The translations under genes and the position numbers were made by a program. From Pseudozyma flocculosa PF-1 (lineage: Eukaryota; Basidiomycota; Ustilaginomycetes; Ustilaginales; Ustilaginaceae): a DNA stretch of 64,000 nucleotides. Below are positions 40,801-52,208 of the stretch, in pieces (the first letter of the stretch is position 1; every line of letters starts with the position of its first letter). The stretch is from positions 729,819 to 793,818 of the forward strand of contig NW_006920881.1 in assembly GCF_000417875.1 (NCBI RefSeq), written 5' to 3'. Under the pieces are notes generated by a model. The model was not told where the DNA came from and ran no database searches. It was given only the letters and a program-made list of their open reading frames with translations.

Positions 40801-43800
40801 TCGATGCTAGACTCGCGATAGCTTGTGCCAGGCTCCGCAAACGACTCGATGGAGAGCGACAGCATCGGTCTGACGGTGGTGGTGAGGCCCGGTTCCGTCG
40901 TCCGCCCTACGATTGGCCCGTCGCTGCTCGACACGGCCCCCTCGTCGTCGCGAATGCACGACAACGAGAACGTCAGCACCGATGCAGAGACTGTCGAAGA
41001 GTTGGGAGAGCAGTCGTTCTCGATTTTGCAGGCGATCTCCGAGCCTAGCAGCTTGAGCTCTCGACCAGCACCGGTGGGCGTCTGAGCATCGCCGGGTCGG
41101 CCGGGGGTCCGCAGGCGGATGTCGACCTGACATATCGACACGCTCAGCGCCGCGACGCTGCCAGACTTGCGGATCGTGGCAGTCGAGTCCGTGCTGGAAG
41201 ACATGACCGAGAGGCCTGCCCGAGTGCCGAAGAACCTGCTTCCAAGGATCTTGAGGCCCTCGCTGTCCAGGCTTTCGGCGTCGTCGGGCCCCATCTTGGC
41301 CCATTCTGCGGGCCACTGCGTCAAGTCGTCGGCGAGGAACTGCACAGCGTCGATGATCTGCTTGTCGAGGCGGACATGGATAGAGGGCAGCCTGCACTCG
41401 ACGCGATGCTTCTCCGGACGTGTTGGAGATGTGCCAGACGGGAATCCGCCAAAGAAGTGGACCGCTGGTCGCAGTGGCGGGTCGTTGCGGTCCAGCGGGC
41501 TCGTCTCGGCGTCCACGATGCTGCCGATGCATCCGAATGCCGACGTCGAGGCTTGTCCCGCGCCTTTGTGGAATACGCCGATCTGTGATACTGAGAGCTT
41601 TCCCGTAGCGCTGGTGCTGCCGCCTCGGTGCTCTGCACCGGGCACTCCCGATGCGAAGCGCACTCCCGCGCCGCGGCTCACTCCCGCGTCCTCTGGCCCG
41701 AGCGAGGCGGCGATATCTCTCAGCTCGACGATGAACAGGCCGCTCCGCGTCTCGAGGCCTAGCCTGCGCTCTTGTCGGAGGCTGAATGCGTCCTTGCTTT
41801 CGGCCTTGCCGGGACTGCACCTCGGGACCCGGACCTCGAGCCGTATAGCGTCGGTCACGATGCTGGTCGTGGAGGCGGATATTTGGCTGTGGTCGTCGTC
41901 GAGATCATCCAGCAGGCCTTGCCTCCGAACAGGACCATCGGACGGCTGGCCGGAAATCGTGGCCGTGGACGTTTCGAGATCGACCGTGGCAGAGAGGTCG
42001 GCCCGAGACGGCTCCAGGGCTTTTGCAACGTCTTGGAAAGCGGGGAGCAACCGCGTCACCAGCGAGACGTCGAGGAAGACATGGACAGGCGCGATGGACA
42101 CACGGACTCGCCGACTGTTGTTTGGCGCGGACAACATCACAGAGGCATCGATGCCATACGCGGCGCGACCGTCACCAGCGTCCAAAGAGGCGCTGGAGTT
42201 GCTGCGGTGGTGGCTGGGGCGAACCTTCCATCCCCGCTCTCCGTAGTTCGTCTTGAGATACGGATTGGCCGCGTGGGTGGCCGACCCGCGGCGGTCCTCT
42301 GCGGCGGCAAAGCGCGCACCGCGGCCGGCACCTGAAGCAGGCTGCTGGCTGGTCTGAGATGGTGCCCTCCAGTCCACCGACTCAACGTCTGGTCCGAGGA
42401 GCGGCAAGCTGCTCGAGCCCGCGGACGGCTGCGCGCCAATGGCGCGGCCGTGACTGGAGCCGTCGCTGGTCTTGGCCATGTTCGGGTCCAGAATCAAAAT
42501 GGGCAGCACTCGGGAAGCCGTGGGGTCTAGCAGTTCGATCAGGGACGGCGGCAAATGCTCGAAGATGCCCACGTCCGCAACCGTCAAGTTCATAGACGCT
42601 GACGACGCCGTGGATCCTGTCTTTGCGCTGTAGGCCGCTTGCACCTCGTCAATCCTGATGCGCAGATGCCCGATGCTGGGATGCGGCCGCGTAGGGCGCA
42701 CCCAGAACGTCTTGAGGCTCGCCAGCGCGAGGGCCCGATCTTGGTCCTGCATATCCTCGAGGCTCTCGTACAGGAGGACGACGTTGAGCGATTTGGCGCC
42801 CAGCTTGATATCGATACCTGCATCCTTGGCCGGAGGGGGAGTTGCGGTGGGACCAGTAGATCGACCGCTGCGGGTAGAGTGCCTCGCGTAAGCGTCCCAG
42901 AGCTCAGCGGCCCGCAGTAGCGCGCAGATCTGCGCTGGATGTATCGCCAGGGCAGGATCGGCAAGCGTGACCTCGACGCTGATGCTCGACTTTGGCGGGC
43001 GCGAAGGTCGCCGACGGCTGTTCTCGATGCTTGCTGGCCTCTCCTTGCGTGCCTTCAACGTCAAGACGATGGGTTCGGTCCCTGCGGAGAAGAGCAGCGG
43101 ATCGAACCGCGGCTTTGGGTCGAGCTCTGGTGCCTCACCCTGGTGTGGAGCCGCCTCTGTTGGCGCCGTTGAGCTTGGCTGACCATCGTTGTCCAGAGCG
43201 CTCTCGTACATGCTGGATGCCGCCTCGGACAGCAGGGACGCTGATATGTCTGTGGCATCATCGTCGTGCTGCGCAAAGCCGCCGGGCACGGTCCGGGTGG
43301 CAGGGGCAGGGAAGGGCGACGCCGCAGCTTGGAGCGCAGAGTTTTCGCCCACGACCGGCCCTTCCTCGTTCCGCGCAGGTGAGGGGGGCACTGGGTCATT
43401 CGAGACCTCGATCTCTGCGCCGGTGATGGTTGCAACCCTGATCACCTCCGCCCACGTCCCGCCAGGCGATGTGCCTTCGCCGCCCTCGTCCTCGGCCGAG
43501 CCTTCGGCCGTCTTGCTCTCGACGGCGATGCTGGCAGCCTTGAGCGTGAAGGTATGTCCTGCCACGATATCGATACGGATGGCGCAGAGGCTGACCTTCA
43601 GCCGTGACAGCAGCGACTCGACAAATGTGGAAACGATCGAGCCAGCCTCGGCCTCCTCGCGCTGCGCAGCATCGAGGCTGCCATCTTCAGCGAGGAGCGA
43701 TTGGTGGATCGACTCTTCGATCGCCCGCCCTTCCTCGTCCCTTTCGAGGACCTCGCTGGCTGCGGACAGAAACGAGTTGGCCAGCGCCTCTTGGATCGCG

Positions 43801-44303
43801 GAAGCGCTGTCAGCAGCTGTCGAGGCTTCCGCCAGCTCAGTCTCGATGGCGATTTCCGAGAGCGTGAGGCTGAGCTCGCCGCTCCAGAGGTTCGGTAGCG
43901 GCAGCCTGATCTGCACTGCACCAATCTGACCGCGTCTCAGACGCAGCGGCAACGACGGAAGCAGCCGGTTGATCGCCTTGGGGGGGGATCGCAAATTGTT
44001 GGGCGGGAAGGGCCATGGTCAGCATGCAAGCAATGCGACCGAGGATGGGGGAGACCGCGGCTCCTTGCTCACCTCTGCATCCAGCACGACATTCCTGATC
44101 TCTACTTTGCCGCTCCCAAGGCCGGAATCGATCTGGTCAATGTCGAGCTGGCCCCCGATGACGAGGTGGCCGAGGGTGCGCTTGAGGAGGTACGAGAGGA
44201 TTCTCCTCTGGAGGGCAGAGGAGAGCGAATAGGCCGCCGATATCGACGGTAGCTCCCAGCCTGTGAGAAACGAGGGAAGGAAGTACGAGGCCATCGTCGC
44301 CAT
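37808..44303 (-). CDS. ATG2: Atg2, autophagy lipid-transfer protein
   Basis: Three exons (44073-44303, 38996-43976, 37808-38889) with introns of 96 and 106 nt join in phase to 2097 residues. Atg2 is a rod that moves lipids from the ER to the growing phagophore, working with Atg18 and Atg9. The chorein start has WELPSISAAYSLSSALQRRILSYLLKRTLG split by motif and GQLDIDQIDSGLGSGKVEIR; exon 2 opens with AINRLLPSLPLRLRRG. The C-terminal region carries LKLDYKPKRVDY, FFHFEGSEMTLRHITL (about 1771) and DIWTPDVKANQLADVLAGVAP (about 1802), followed by VLLPIEQYQKDRRLIRGVQR. These are the most conserved Atg2 segments. The centre is low in complexity, as is usual. The tail is Ala/Ser-rich. The length fits fungal Atg2. 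Confidence 0.93.
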
Positions 44304-45792
44304 TGGGACGTGATCGCGTCACGGCGATGCGAGTACCGCAGAGGGTGAATATATGCGAGGAGGCCGCCTAGGTCGGCGAGATGGCTCGGCCTGCCAACAT
44401 CCCCAAGGCAGAGGCTTTGAGCAAGCAAGATAAGCAGCTGCAGCGCGGATTCCTAGCGCGTGAGTTGCTACCTGTCCTCGCCAGATGAACGACCCTCGAG
44501 GCGCGAGGGGGCCAGCGACGAGCGACCGAGGGTCTTGCCAGGAGTGAGCGGCTGTGCCCAATGAGGCCAGCGAAAGATGTGAGAGAGGCTGTCTTGTGTT
44601 GCGAGAGAGTGGCGCTCCGATGGCGGTGACTAGCGGTGACGGTGGCGATGAAGGATGAAGATGGCGGTCATGATGAAGGTCGAGCTTGGCATGGCCGCCT
44701 GTTTGCCAACTTACCTCTGGCTGAGCCTGCGCCGCTCCTTGGCCGCCAGTTTAGCGTGCGTGCAGCAGCAGCTGCTGCCCTGCCCGGCCAGCGCTTCAGG
44801 GTCCATCCACCCCGCAGCCAGCCCGGTCCTCCACATGCAGCCCGTCTAGCGTCGAGCGGGTCTCTCGTGCGATAGAAGACAGCTTGGGCCAGCTCTGCGT
44901 CGCGCCCCGCCCACCTGCAGATGAGTGCGCACCCTGGCTTGGCCTGCCCTGCCCGCCTGATGGTCAGTCCGAGCCTCTGGGACGCGCCTGGGCGTGCGTT
45001 GGCCTGCAGGCGCGCCCGTCGCCGTCGTCTCTCGTCTGGGCGAGAAGGCAGGCAGGCAGGCATAGGCAGGCTGCCCCACCTGCCGGAAAGGGGGCAGCGC
45101 AGGCTAACTAGGGCCAGGCCACACATGCCAGCCAGCCGTCGGTTGCTCCGCGCCCGCCGTTGCTTTTTCCCTCTTCTGCCTGCTGGATGGCGAGACCTGG
45201 ACCCCATCGAGCGGATGCATCCCTGCCGTCAGTAGTCTTCCTGGCTGCGGCCTCGACCACCACCACCGCATCGACCGCTTTCGCCGCCACCATCAGCCTC
45301 ACTGACTGGCTGCATCCGCTCTCGCTCTCGCCCCCGCCCTCGTCAGCATCGGGCGTAGTCAGCCAGCTCGACCACTGCCTACCTCCTGCGCTAGCTCGTC
45401 GACGGTCTCGACATCCACCCGTCCCGGAGCGGTCCCGCACTTGGTCGTTCCGCTTCCTGCAGTCCGTCTCGACTCTTTGAAAGGCGGAACGCTTCCGACA
45501 CCTGGCGTCGCCCGCCCCGCCGTGCGATGCGACCTTGAGAACAGCAGAGGCAGTCGCATCCGAGACCGCGGCCTGCCAGGCCGAGCCACAGCTTTCACAC
45601 GTCTCCCTGTCACCCAGCTGTCCTGCGGTATCGAGTGACAGCCGCCGTCTCGACTACTGAGCGCCGAGTGCAGCCAATCATCCTAGCCCAGCCTCCTGCG
45701 CCGGAACATCCGCCTGTCTGTATGCCAGCGCCGCAGCCTTAGGAGGGTGCAGCATCAGCATCAGCAGCAGCATCAGCCGCCAGCGCATCCAG
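44304..45792. promoter_or_regulatory. divergent intergenic region ATG2 / disordered protein
   Basis: A 1.49-kb spacer separates divergent start codons. It holds GGCAG short repeats near 45050-45060 and CAGCAT repeats at about 45750-45775, just before the plus-strand gene. The short frames have no family match. Confidence 0.45.
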
Positions 45793-48700
45793 ATGTCAGA
45801 GCTCATCTCGTCCGATCGTCAAGGCCGCCATCATCGCGACGCCTCGCTCGACACGGCTGCCTCCTCGACGCCCACCAGGCCGCCCAGGCCATCTAGGGCA
45901 TCCACCTACGCCCGCAGCCCGGGCGACGTTACCTCACCCGTCAACCCTGCCCGCAGAAGCCTGCTCGGCAGGCAGAGCGGTCCCACGGACGCCACCCGCG
46001 ACGACGTCGACCGCACCCCTCGCAAGCTCCAGACACACGGCCTGCCCACGCCTCCCCTCAGCGAGGCCACCAGCAGCGCCAGCGGCAGCGTAGGGCGCGC
46101 CCGCAAGGACTCGGCCGAGGAGCCTGCCGCCGCCGCAAAGACACTGGCCATGATCCCTGCCGCAGAAGCGCGCGTCGCCAGGTCAGCGTCGGCCACCTCG
46201 TCTCGCACCGGCAGCGATACCGTCGGCGCCCGCAGCCCAATCGACCATCAGAGCTCCTTCCAGTCGCCGCGCGTTGGCGCCGACTCGCCCTCGAACGGGC
46301 CCTCCCCGAGGTTCACGGCAGCGACTCTGGGGCGGCGTCGCGGCGCCGGTCTCCACTCCGCTCTTGCCGACACTCCGGAGCGGAATGGCGCTCCGCCCGC
46401 TATGGGTCGTGCTGTGAACCGCGCGCAGTCGAGCCTAGGAATGCGGTCCAGCTTCGCCGACGAGGGCCGGAGGAGCTCACTCAACATCAACCGTGCCGGC
46501 GACGAGGATGCGGCGAGCGAGACGCCCGACCGATCCGAAAGGAAGAAGCGCAGCGCCATGCACGAACAGGATGTCACACAGATCCGGTCCGAGTCCCGCC
46601 TAGGGCACAGCGATCCCATCGACGAGGACGACACCTCGCCGCGCAAGACGGCGCATCAAAGCCGATACTCGCCCCGCAAGTCGGCCGCGCTCTCGCGCAG
46701 GAGCCGCTATCACGACGAGCCTGACCACGATGCCATCCAGACATCTCCTCAGGGTGAGCCGTTCCCTCTACGCAGCCCGCCGCCCACCTACCGGTCGGTG
46801 TCGCGCGCCTCTGCAGGAAGGAGGCACGAGGATGCCTCGCTCGAAAACCGTCCAGCAACTTCGATCGGCTCTCGCGGAGACTATGGCGTAGCGCGCCGGT
46901 CCCTCGGCGCACAGATGAACCCAGAGGAAGTGGCGTCAGCCTCGGCGCGCCGACGCAGCCTCAGAGCGGCCGAAGCCAGCGCCGCCGATGAGGCATCCAT
47001 GCGCCACGATCCCTCCTCCGCCACGAGGAAGTCGAGTTCAGGTCGAAGCCCTCTTCCCCTCGAGTTCAGGCTTCCCAACAAGGAGGCTAGGAAGGCTTGG
47101 CGCGAGGCCTACGCGCGGGAGCAGAGCGACTCGGTCACGAGCGATGGCAGCGACGCCGGCAATGGTTTGTCGGTCACCTCGCCCCCACAGGCAATAAGTC
47201 CGATTAACGGCTCTGTGCGAGCCCCGTCCAGGCAGACGACGACCAACGCCTCGACGGAATCGTCCTCGGCCACCCGCGCGACGTACAGGAGGAAGCGGTA
47301 CGCCTCGGACGCGCAGGCGGATGAGCTGTCTCCGATCGAGCACGAAACGCGGTCGAGTGGCCAAGGTGGCCGCGTCTCGGTCGACGCCCGGTCGGCCAAC
47401 CGGTACCTTACCAAGGGCCCCCTGCAGGGCACGCCGCAAAGTGCCAGACGCGGTTCGCACGCCTCCGAGATAGGTTCTCCGAGCGAGGAAGCTCGCATGC
47501 GCAAGATATCGACGTCGTCGTCTAGGTCGCAAAAGTCCTCTGGCGGCGCGTCCGAGCTGCATCGAACTGCGTCGCGGGCCAGCATGCGCAAGGTCCACGG
47601 CAGGGATGTCTTCGACGACGAGGTCTTGCCGCCGCTGCCTGGGTCGCGAAGCGAGAGCCCCGCGCTTCGATCCGACGTCACCTCGGGATCCGACCGTCTC
47701 CGTCTATTGCGACAGCGTGTCGGTGAGCTCAAGGACGCCGGCGGCACCGGCAGGCCGGGATGGTGGAACGAGGTAGACGAGGTGAGTGACTGCCGACGAG
47801 CTCGACGAGATCGGTACCGACGATGACGACTTGCTGACCGTCGATCTTGCATCTGCCCGGGACACGATGCGACGCAGCTACGCAACGAGATCGAAGCGCT
47901 TGCCGTGGCCAGCTCCAAGGCTTCCATCCAGGGGTCGAGGAGCCCGAGCGTGCAATCGAGCCGCACGCACTCGGCCCTCGGCCTGCACCGCACCCCGCTG
48001 GACACTTCGAGGTTCCGGCGCGCTCCCATGACCGAGCCTCGCAACTCGCGCCACGACCGCTCCTCGACCATTTCGGACCTCGGCTCCGGTGACAGAAGCG
48101 AGCGTTCGGCCGAGACCGAGGGGCAGCGCTACATCCGGCCGTACAGCCGCGCCACGCTCGCCCGCTCGCACACGCCACACGATGCCAACGGACGGGCACC
48201 GCAGACGCCGGACCCCCACGGTGCGCTCAGGCTGGCTGCAGGCAGCCGCGCCAGCGTCATCCAGTCTGCTACTCTGCCTGCTACGGCGCGCTTCCCGTCG
48301 GGTGGCCACGGCATGTCGACGCAGCGAGTCCGCTCCGAGGGGTCGATCGACGGCAGCAATCCCGTCCACGATCGGAACATGCGCAACGCCTTCGACATGT
48401 TTGAGCGCTACTTCTGTGCGGCGCCGTCCACCGCCACTCCGTCGGTCGGCGGCGCCGGCCCGGATTCGCTCGAGATGGTGGCGAGCTTCAGCGAGGTCGT
48501 AGCCACGGCTTCGGAGCTCAATGCTGGCCTGCGCATCCTGATCCAGGTCGCCCTCGAGGCGCAGGTCGACGCCGAAATCAGCGAGCGCAACGGCCATCCG
48601 GCCTCGGAACAGACGCTCGAGTGCTTTGCTCGCCTCGACCGCGACCTCACGAGCCTGTTGAAGCACAGCGACGAGCAAGTCCGCAACCTCACCGACGGCC

Positions 48701-49833
48701 TGATGGCCGTCACCCGCGCGGAACGAGAGAGGGATCGACAGCGAAAGGCGGCCGTGGCCGGCGACCAAGGCGCAGGCGCGCGCTCGGCCTCCCGAATGTC
48801 GTCCATCGCCAGCCCTGCCGACGAACTTCGCAGGAGCCTCGACTCGCGCAGCAGCACCGAACTGCGCAGAAGCAGCTCGACGCTGATCAGGGAGCCCGCC
48901 AGCCCGGCGGGCACCATCGTGGAGCGAAGCAGCATCGAGAAGCACGCAGATCGGTTCCGAGCCATCGACCGGTCGCCTTACTCGCCGCTTCAGGGGAAAG
49001 CCAGCGCGACAACCTTTGGCGGCACGCTTACCGCCAGCCAGATCAGGAGCATGGCGCCTGCCAGCAACGGAAGCAGCCACTCGCGCTCCGCCTCTGAGTT
49101 TTCGCCCCAGACACGGCTCCGCCGTGAGAAGTCGACGGTCATGGATACCGTCAAGATGCCCGCGCTGAGCCCGCGCCGGCCCAAGCTGAGCTTCCCGAGC
49201 GTCTCGAACGCCACCGCGTCTTTCAATCCGACGACGGCCCAGGGTGATGCCCAGCTGGTCGACTCGCCGATCTTGGCCGACGGCATCGCCTTTCCGACTG
49301 CGCAGGACGCGTCCGCCACCCACTCGCTTTCCCGGGCACGCAGGCTGGCCAGGGAGCCGACAGAGCTGCCAGACGCCGGCGCTGCCCCTTTCCGCAGCAC
49401 CGAGGCAAGGTCTGCCGTCCACATCGCCGGCTCGCCCTTCGCTTCTGGCCATTCTCGCCGCAACACGGTGGCCGGCACTGGTGCCGAAAAGGCCGAGGCG
49501 AGCGGGCTGGGTATCGACCCTGCCTCGCCCGAAGCGACTCGTCGCCGCGGCGTCGACGAGGTCAAGAGGAGCTCACGCTCCGAACGGCCGCCCCGGCCGC
49601 CCCGGCACGACCTGATGCGGAGAGACACCGAGGACGAGGCACCGCACCTGTCCACTGCCGGCGCCGAGCCGAGCGAGGACCACGCGGGTGAGGAAAGGGA
49701 CACATCGGGCATCTCGCGGCTCGGCAGCCTCTCGCGCAGCTTTGGCCGCAGCGCCGCTCGACGCATCTCCAAGACGTTTGCCGTCGGCGCCGAGTCGGAG
49801 GGCGGGCGCAGCGTCGAAGAGGCCCAGGCCTAG
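45793..49833 (+). CDS. large disordered protein, function unknown
   Basis: Two exons (45793-47781 and 47878-49833) flank a 96-nt intron with GTGAGT donor, TGCTGACC branch and CGCAG acceptor; phase is kept, giving 1314 residues. The sequence is Ser/Arg/Pro/Ala-rich and mostly disordered, with many SP, TP and RRxS sites that could be kinase targets. A helical stretch opens with DRLRLLRQRVGELKDAGG near the exon junction. A second, better ordered block (about 820-950) starts at NMRNAFDMFERYF and includes ELNAGLRILIQVALEAQVDAEI, LDRDLTSLLKHSDEQVRNL and DGLMAVTRAERER. A helical core inside a long disordered chain suggests a scaffold, for example a cytoskeletal or polarity protein, but I do not recognise a family. 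Confidence 0.75.
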
Positions 49834-50327
49834 CCCAGCCGAGGCCAAAGCTGCCGTCCGTCACCTCGGCCGCCGCCTCGCCTTTGCCCGCGCCCAGATC
49901 CGAAGATATGCAAGCTATGCGAACATGACCCGCTCAGCCGCTTGCGCTCGAGCAAGACACGCCTCTCATTGACTCCCTCCGATCCTGTCCTCGGGATGAC
50001 CCTCCCGCGCAGCCTTCTTTCTGTCCTCTTGTCCTTGTTTCCCTTCTGTAGCACGCTGTAGTAGTACTCTGAAGCTCAAGCCCATTCTCACACGACGTCA
50101 GCGACGTCCTCCGCAACCCTCGGATCCGTCTGGCCGCTGAGCCACCTTGACCGCTGTCGGCACAAGATGGGGGGCCCCAAAGCGGATCCAGTCGTGACAA
50201 TGTGCGATCGAAGTCTCTGTGTTTACGATGCGATGGGGTTCAAGGGTGGGCATGAAGAGGACGAGGTACAAATACAAAGGGGGGCGGAAGAGGGGGGAGG
50301 GTGAACGAGGACGGGGCGCGCGATAGG
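49834..50327. other. convergent 3' spacer
   Basis: About 490 bp between the stop codons of the disordered protein and GPN3. Only short, unmatched frames; probably 3' UTRs. Confidence 0.5.
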
Positions 50328-51681
50328 CTAGTCTTGGAAGTCGCCGCCGTCCATGTCCTTTGGTTCTTTTGGCTCCTCGTCCTCGCCGTACTGGATGGCA
50401 TTGTCGATGTGCGACAGGATGGATCCGACGGATTCCTCGCTCGTCACGTCGAGGGGCATGAATGAGACCATGCTGAAGTCCTCGATCTGTCCAGGTGCGA
50501 TCAGAGAGAAAGGGGAGGGTCAGTCGTGGCGAGATCGGAGCGGGTCGGCAGCGCGATGCGCGATACGTGATGCTGGGATGCTGGCATGTGGCGGACGGAG
50601 ATAAAGGGGGACTTACGAGCTGGACTAGGGCCTGGTTGAGCGAGTGGAACTTGGGATTCGTCTTGGCGTTGACCTCGCCCGCGAGCAGGAGCGGATCGGG
50701 ATCGAGGTACCTGCAAGCGCGCATCGTCGAGACCGGCATCGAGCGGACGTCAGCAAGCAGCTTCAGCGCATTGCCGGATGACGGGCAAACCGAAGGACAA
50801 AGGGCCAAGGGCCGCACTCTCACCTCTCCATTTCCCTCCTCCTGCCCGCCTTTGCCTCCTCGCCCGTCTCGCCGCGTTCGACGAGGTCCATCTTGCTGAG
50901 GATGTTGAGGTGGGGCACCTCGAGGTTGATCATGGCGCTCATGGCGCTCAGCACGCCGGCAAAGTACTTTGTCTTGTCGTCCATGAACTGCGACTCGAGC
51001 AGGTAGGTGGCGCAGATTTTGAAGTTGTACGTCCGCGACAGGAGCGTCACGAGCCGCGACATGATGGGGAAGTGGGTGTAGAGCTCGATTTGGCCTGCGC
51101 GGGTGGGCGCAGAGGATGCGAGGGATCAGACTGTGGTGTAGGGCCCTCCTTGGGGTCGAGGATGGCGACTCACCTGGACAGTCGATGATGATGTAGTCGT
51201 CGTCGTACTGTCCCAGCTCCTCGTCGAGCCAGTCAAGGTTGTCGAGGAGGTATCTGGAGGAGGTGAGCAGGGGAGTGAGCGAGAAATCAGCCATGTGCGT
51301 GACTTGTTTGTATGCGCATGCGCAGGAGCGTTCCCCGCCTCGCCCGCACTCACTCGAAGCAGTAGATGAGACCGCCGTTTGGACCGAGCTTGAGCTCTTC
51401 CATGACGTCTTCGAGGCTGATGAGCTCCTTGATGTCGATCGACGGCTGGAACTCGAACCTCTCTGCGGCGGGGTCGAGGTTGAAGAGGTGCACGTTCCTG
51501 CCTATCGACTGGGCGTGGGTTATAAGTGCGCTGCAGAAGGTCGACTTGCCAGACCCGGCGGGGCCTGGGGATGGGCCGAGGGAAGAGAGTCGAGGGGATC
51601 TGGAGTCAGCGATAATGGTGGAGCGATGGACGGCAACGGCGCCGGGTGCTCACCGCTTACGAGTACGGCGTATCGTCCCAT
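50328..51681 (-). CDS. GPN3: GPN-loop GTPase 3
   Basis: Six exons (51654-51681, 51354-51564, 51174-51253, 50824-51094, 50617-50710, 50328-50486) join in phase to 280 residues, with introns of 89, 100, 79, 113 and 130 nt. GPN3 helps assemble RNA polymerase II and import it into the nucleus. Seen in order are the P-loop GPAGSGKST (10-18), [10 protein letters not shown], the family-defining Gly-Pro-Asn loop at 70-72 in [30 protein letters not shown] and the end [16 protein letters not shown]. These match GPN3 rather than GPN1 or GPN2 in length and C-terminus. The first exon has only nine and a third codons. It diverges from the SRP receptor gene. Confidence 0.92.
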
Positions 51682-52208
51682 TTTCTGAGGCGCCGTCGAT
51701 GGATGTGTGGGCGGGAGCGGGTCAAAGGGCGGTCCGAGGGAGGAGGGTGGTTGTATGAAACAAGGGAGAGGATCATCGAGCCGCCCCCTGGAAGAAGGTC
51801 GAGAAAAAGTTGGGCGTCACGGCAAAGTGGAGCGGACCCCGCCCGAGCGCCGAATCGGGGGACAGGCGGTCGACCTCGTCGGGCGGCGGCAGCTGCAGGC
51901 CAGGCAGCAGCCAAAGGTCGAATGCGGAGTGAGTTGGTCGAGACTGTACGTGCAGACTTCCAATCCAGGCACGGCCAACCGGTCACTTTGCCAGAGGCCT
52001 GCCTGCCTCCACGCTGAGACGCCCTGGCCTCGCCTGGCCTGGCCTGGCCTTGGCACCTCGTCCGCCCCCCGCCACCACCACTCTCTATCGACCCCACCGT
52101 CCCCTTCCTCTGCTCTGCTTCCCTCATCCACCTTCGCTTTGCACCACACATACACACACACAGCATCAGGCCACCTTCTCGCCCCGAGCACTCGGCGCCG
52201 CGCACACG
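51682..52208. promoter_or_regulatory. divergent promoter GPN3 / SRP receptor alpha
   Basis: 527 bp separate the two start codons. Direct GCCTG repeats near 52020-52050 and CACA repeats near 52145-52165 lie on the SRP receptor side. No TATA box is clear. Confidence 0.5.
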
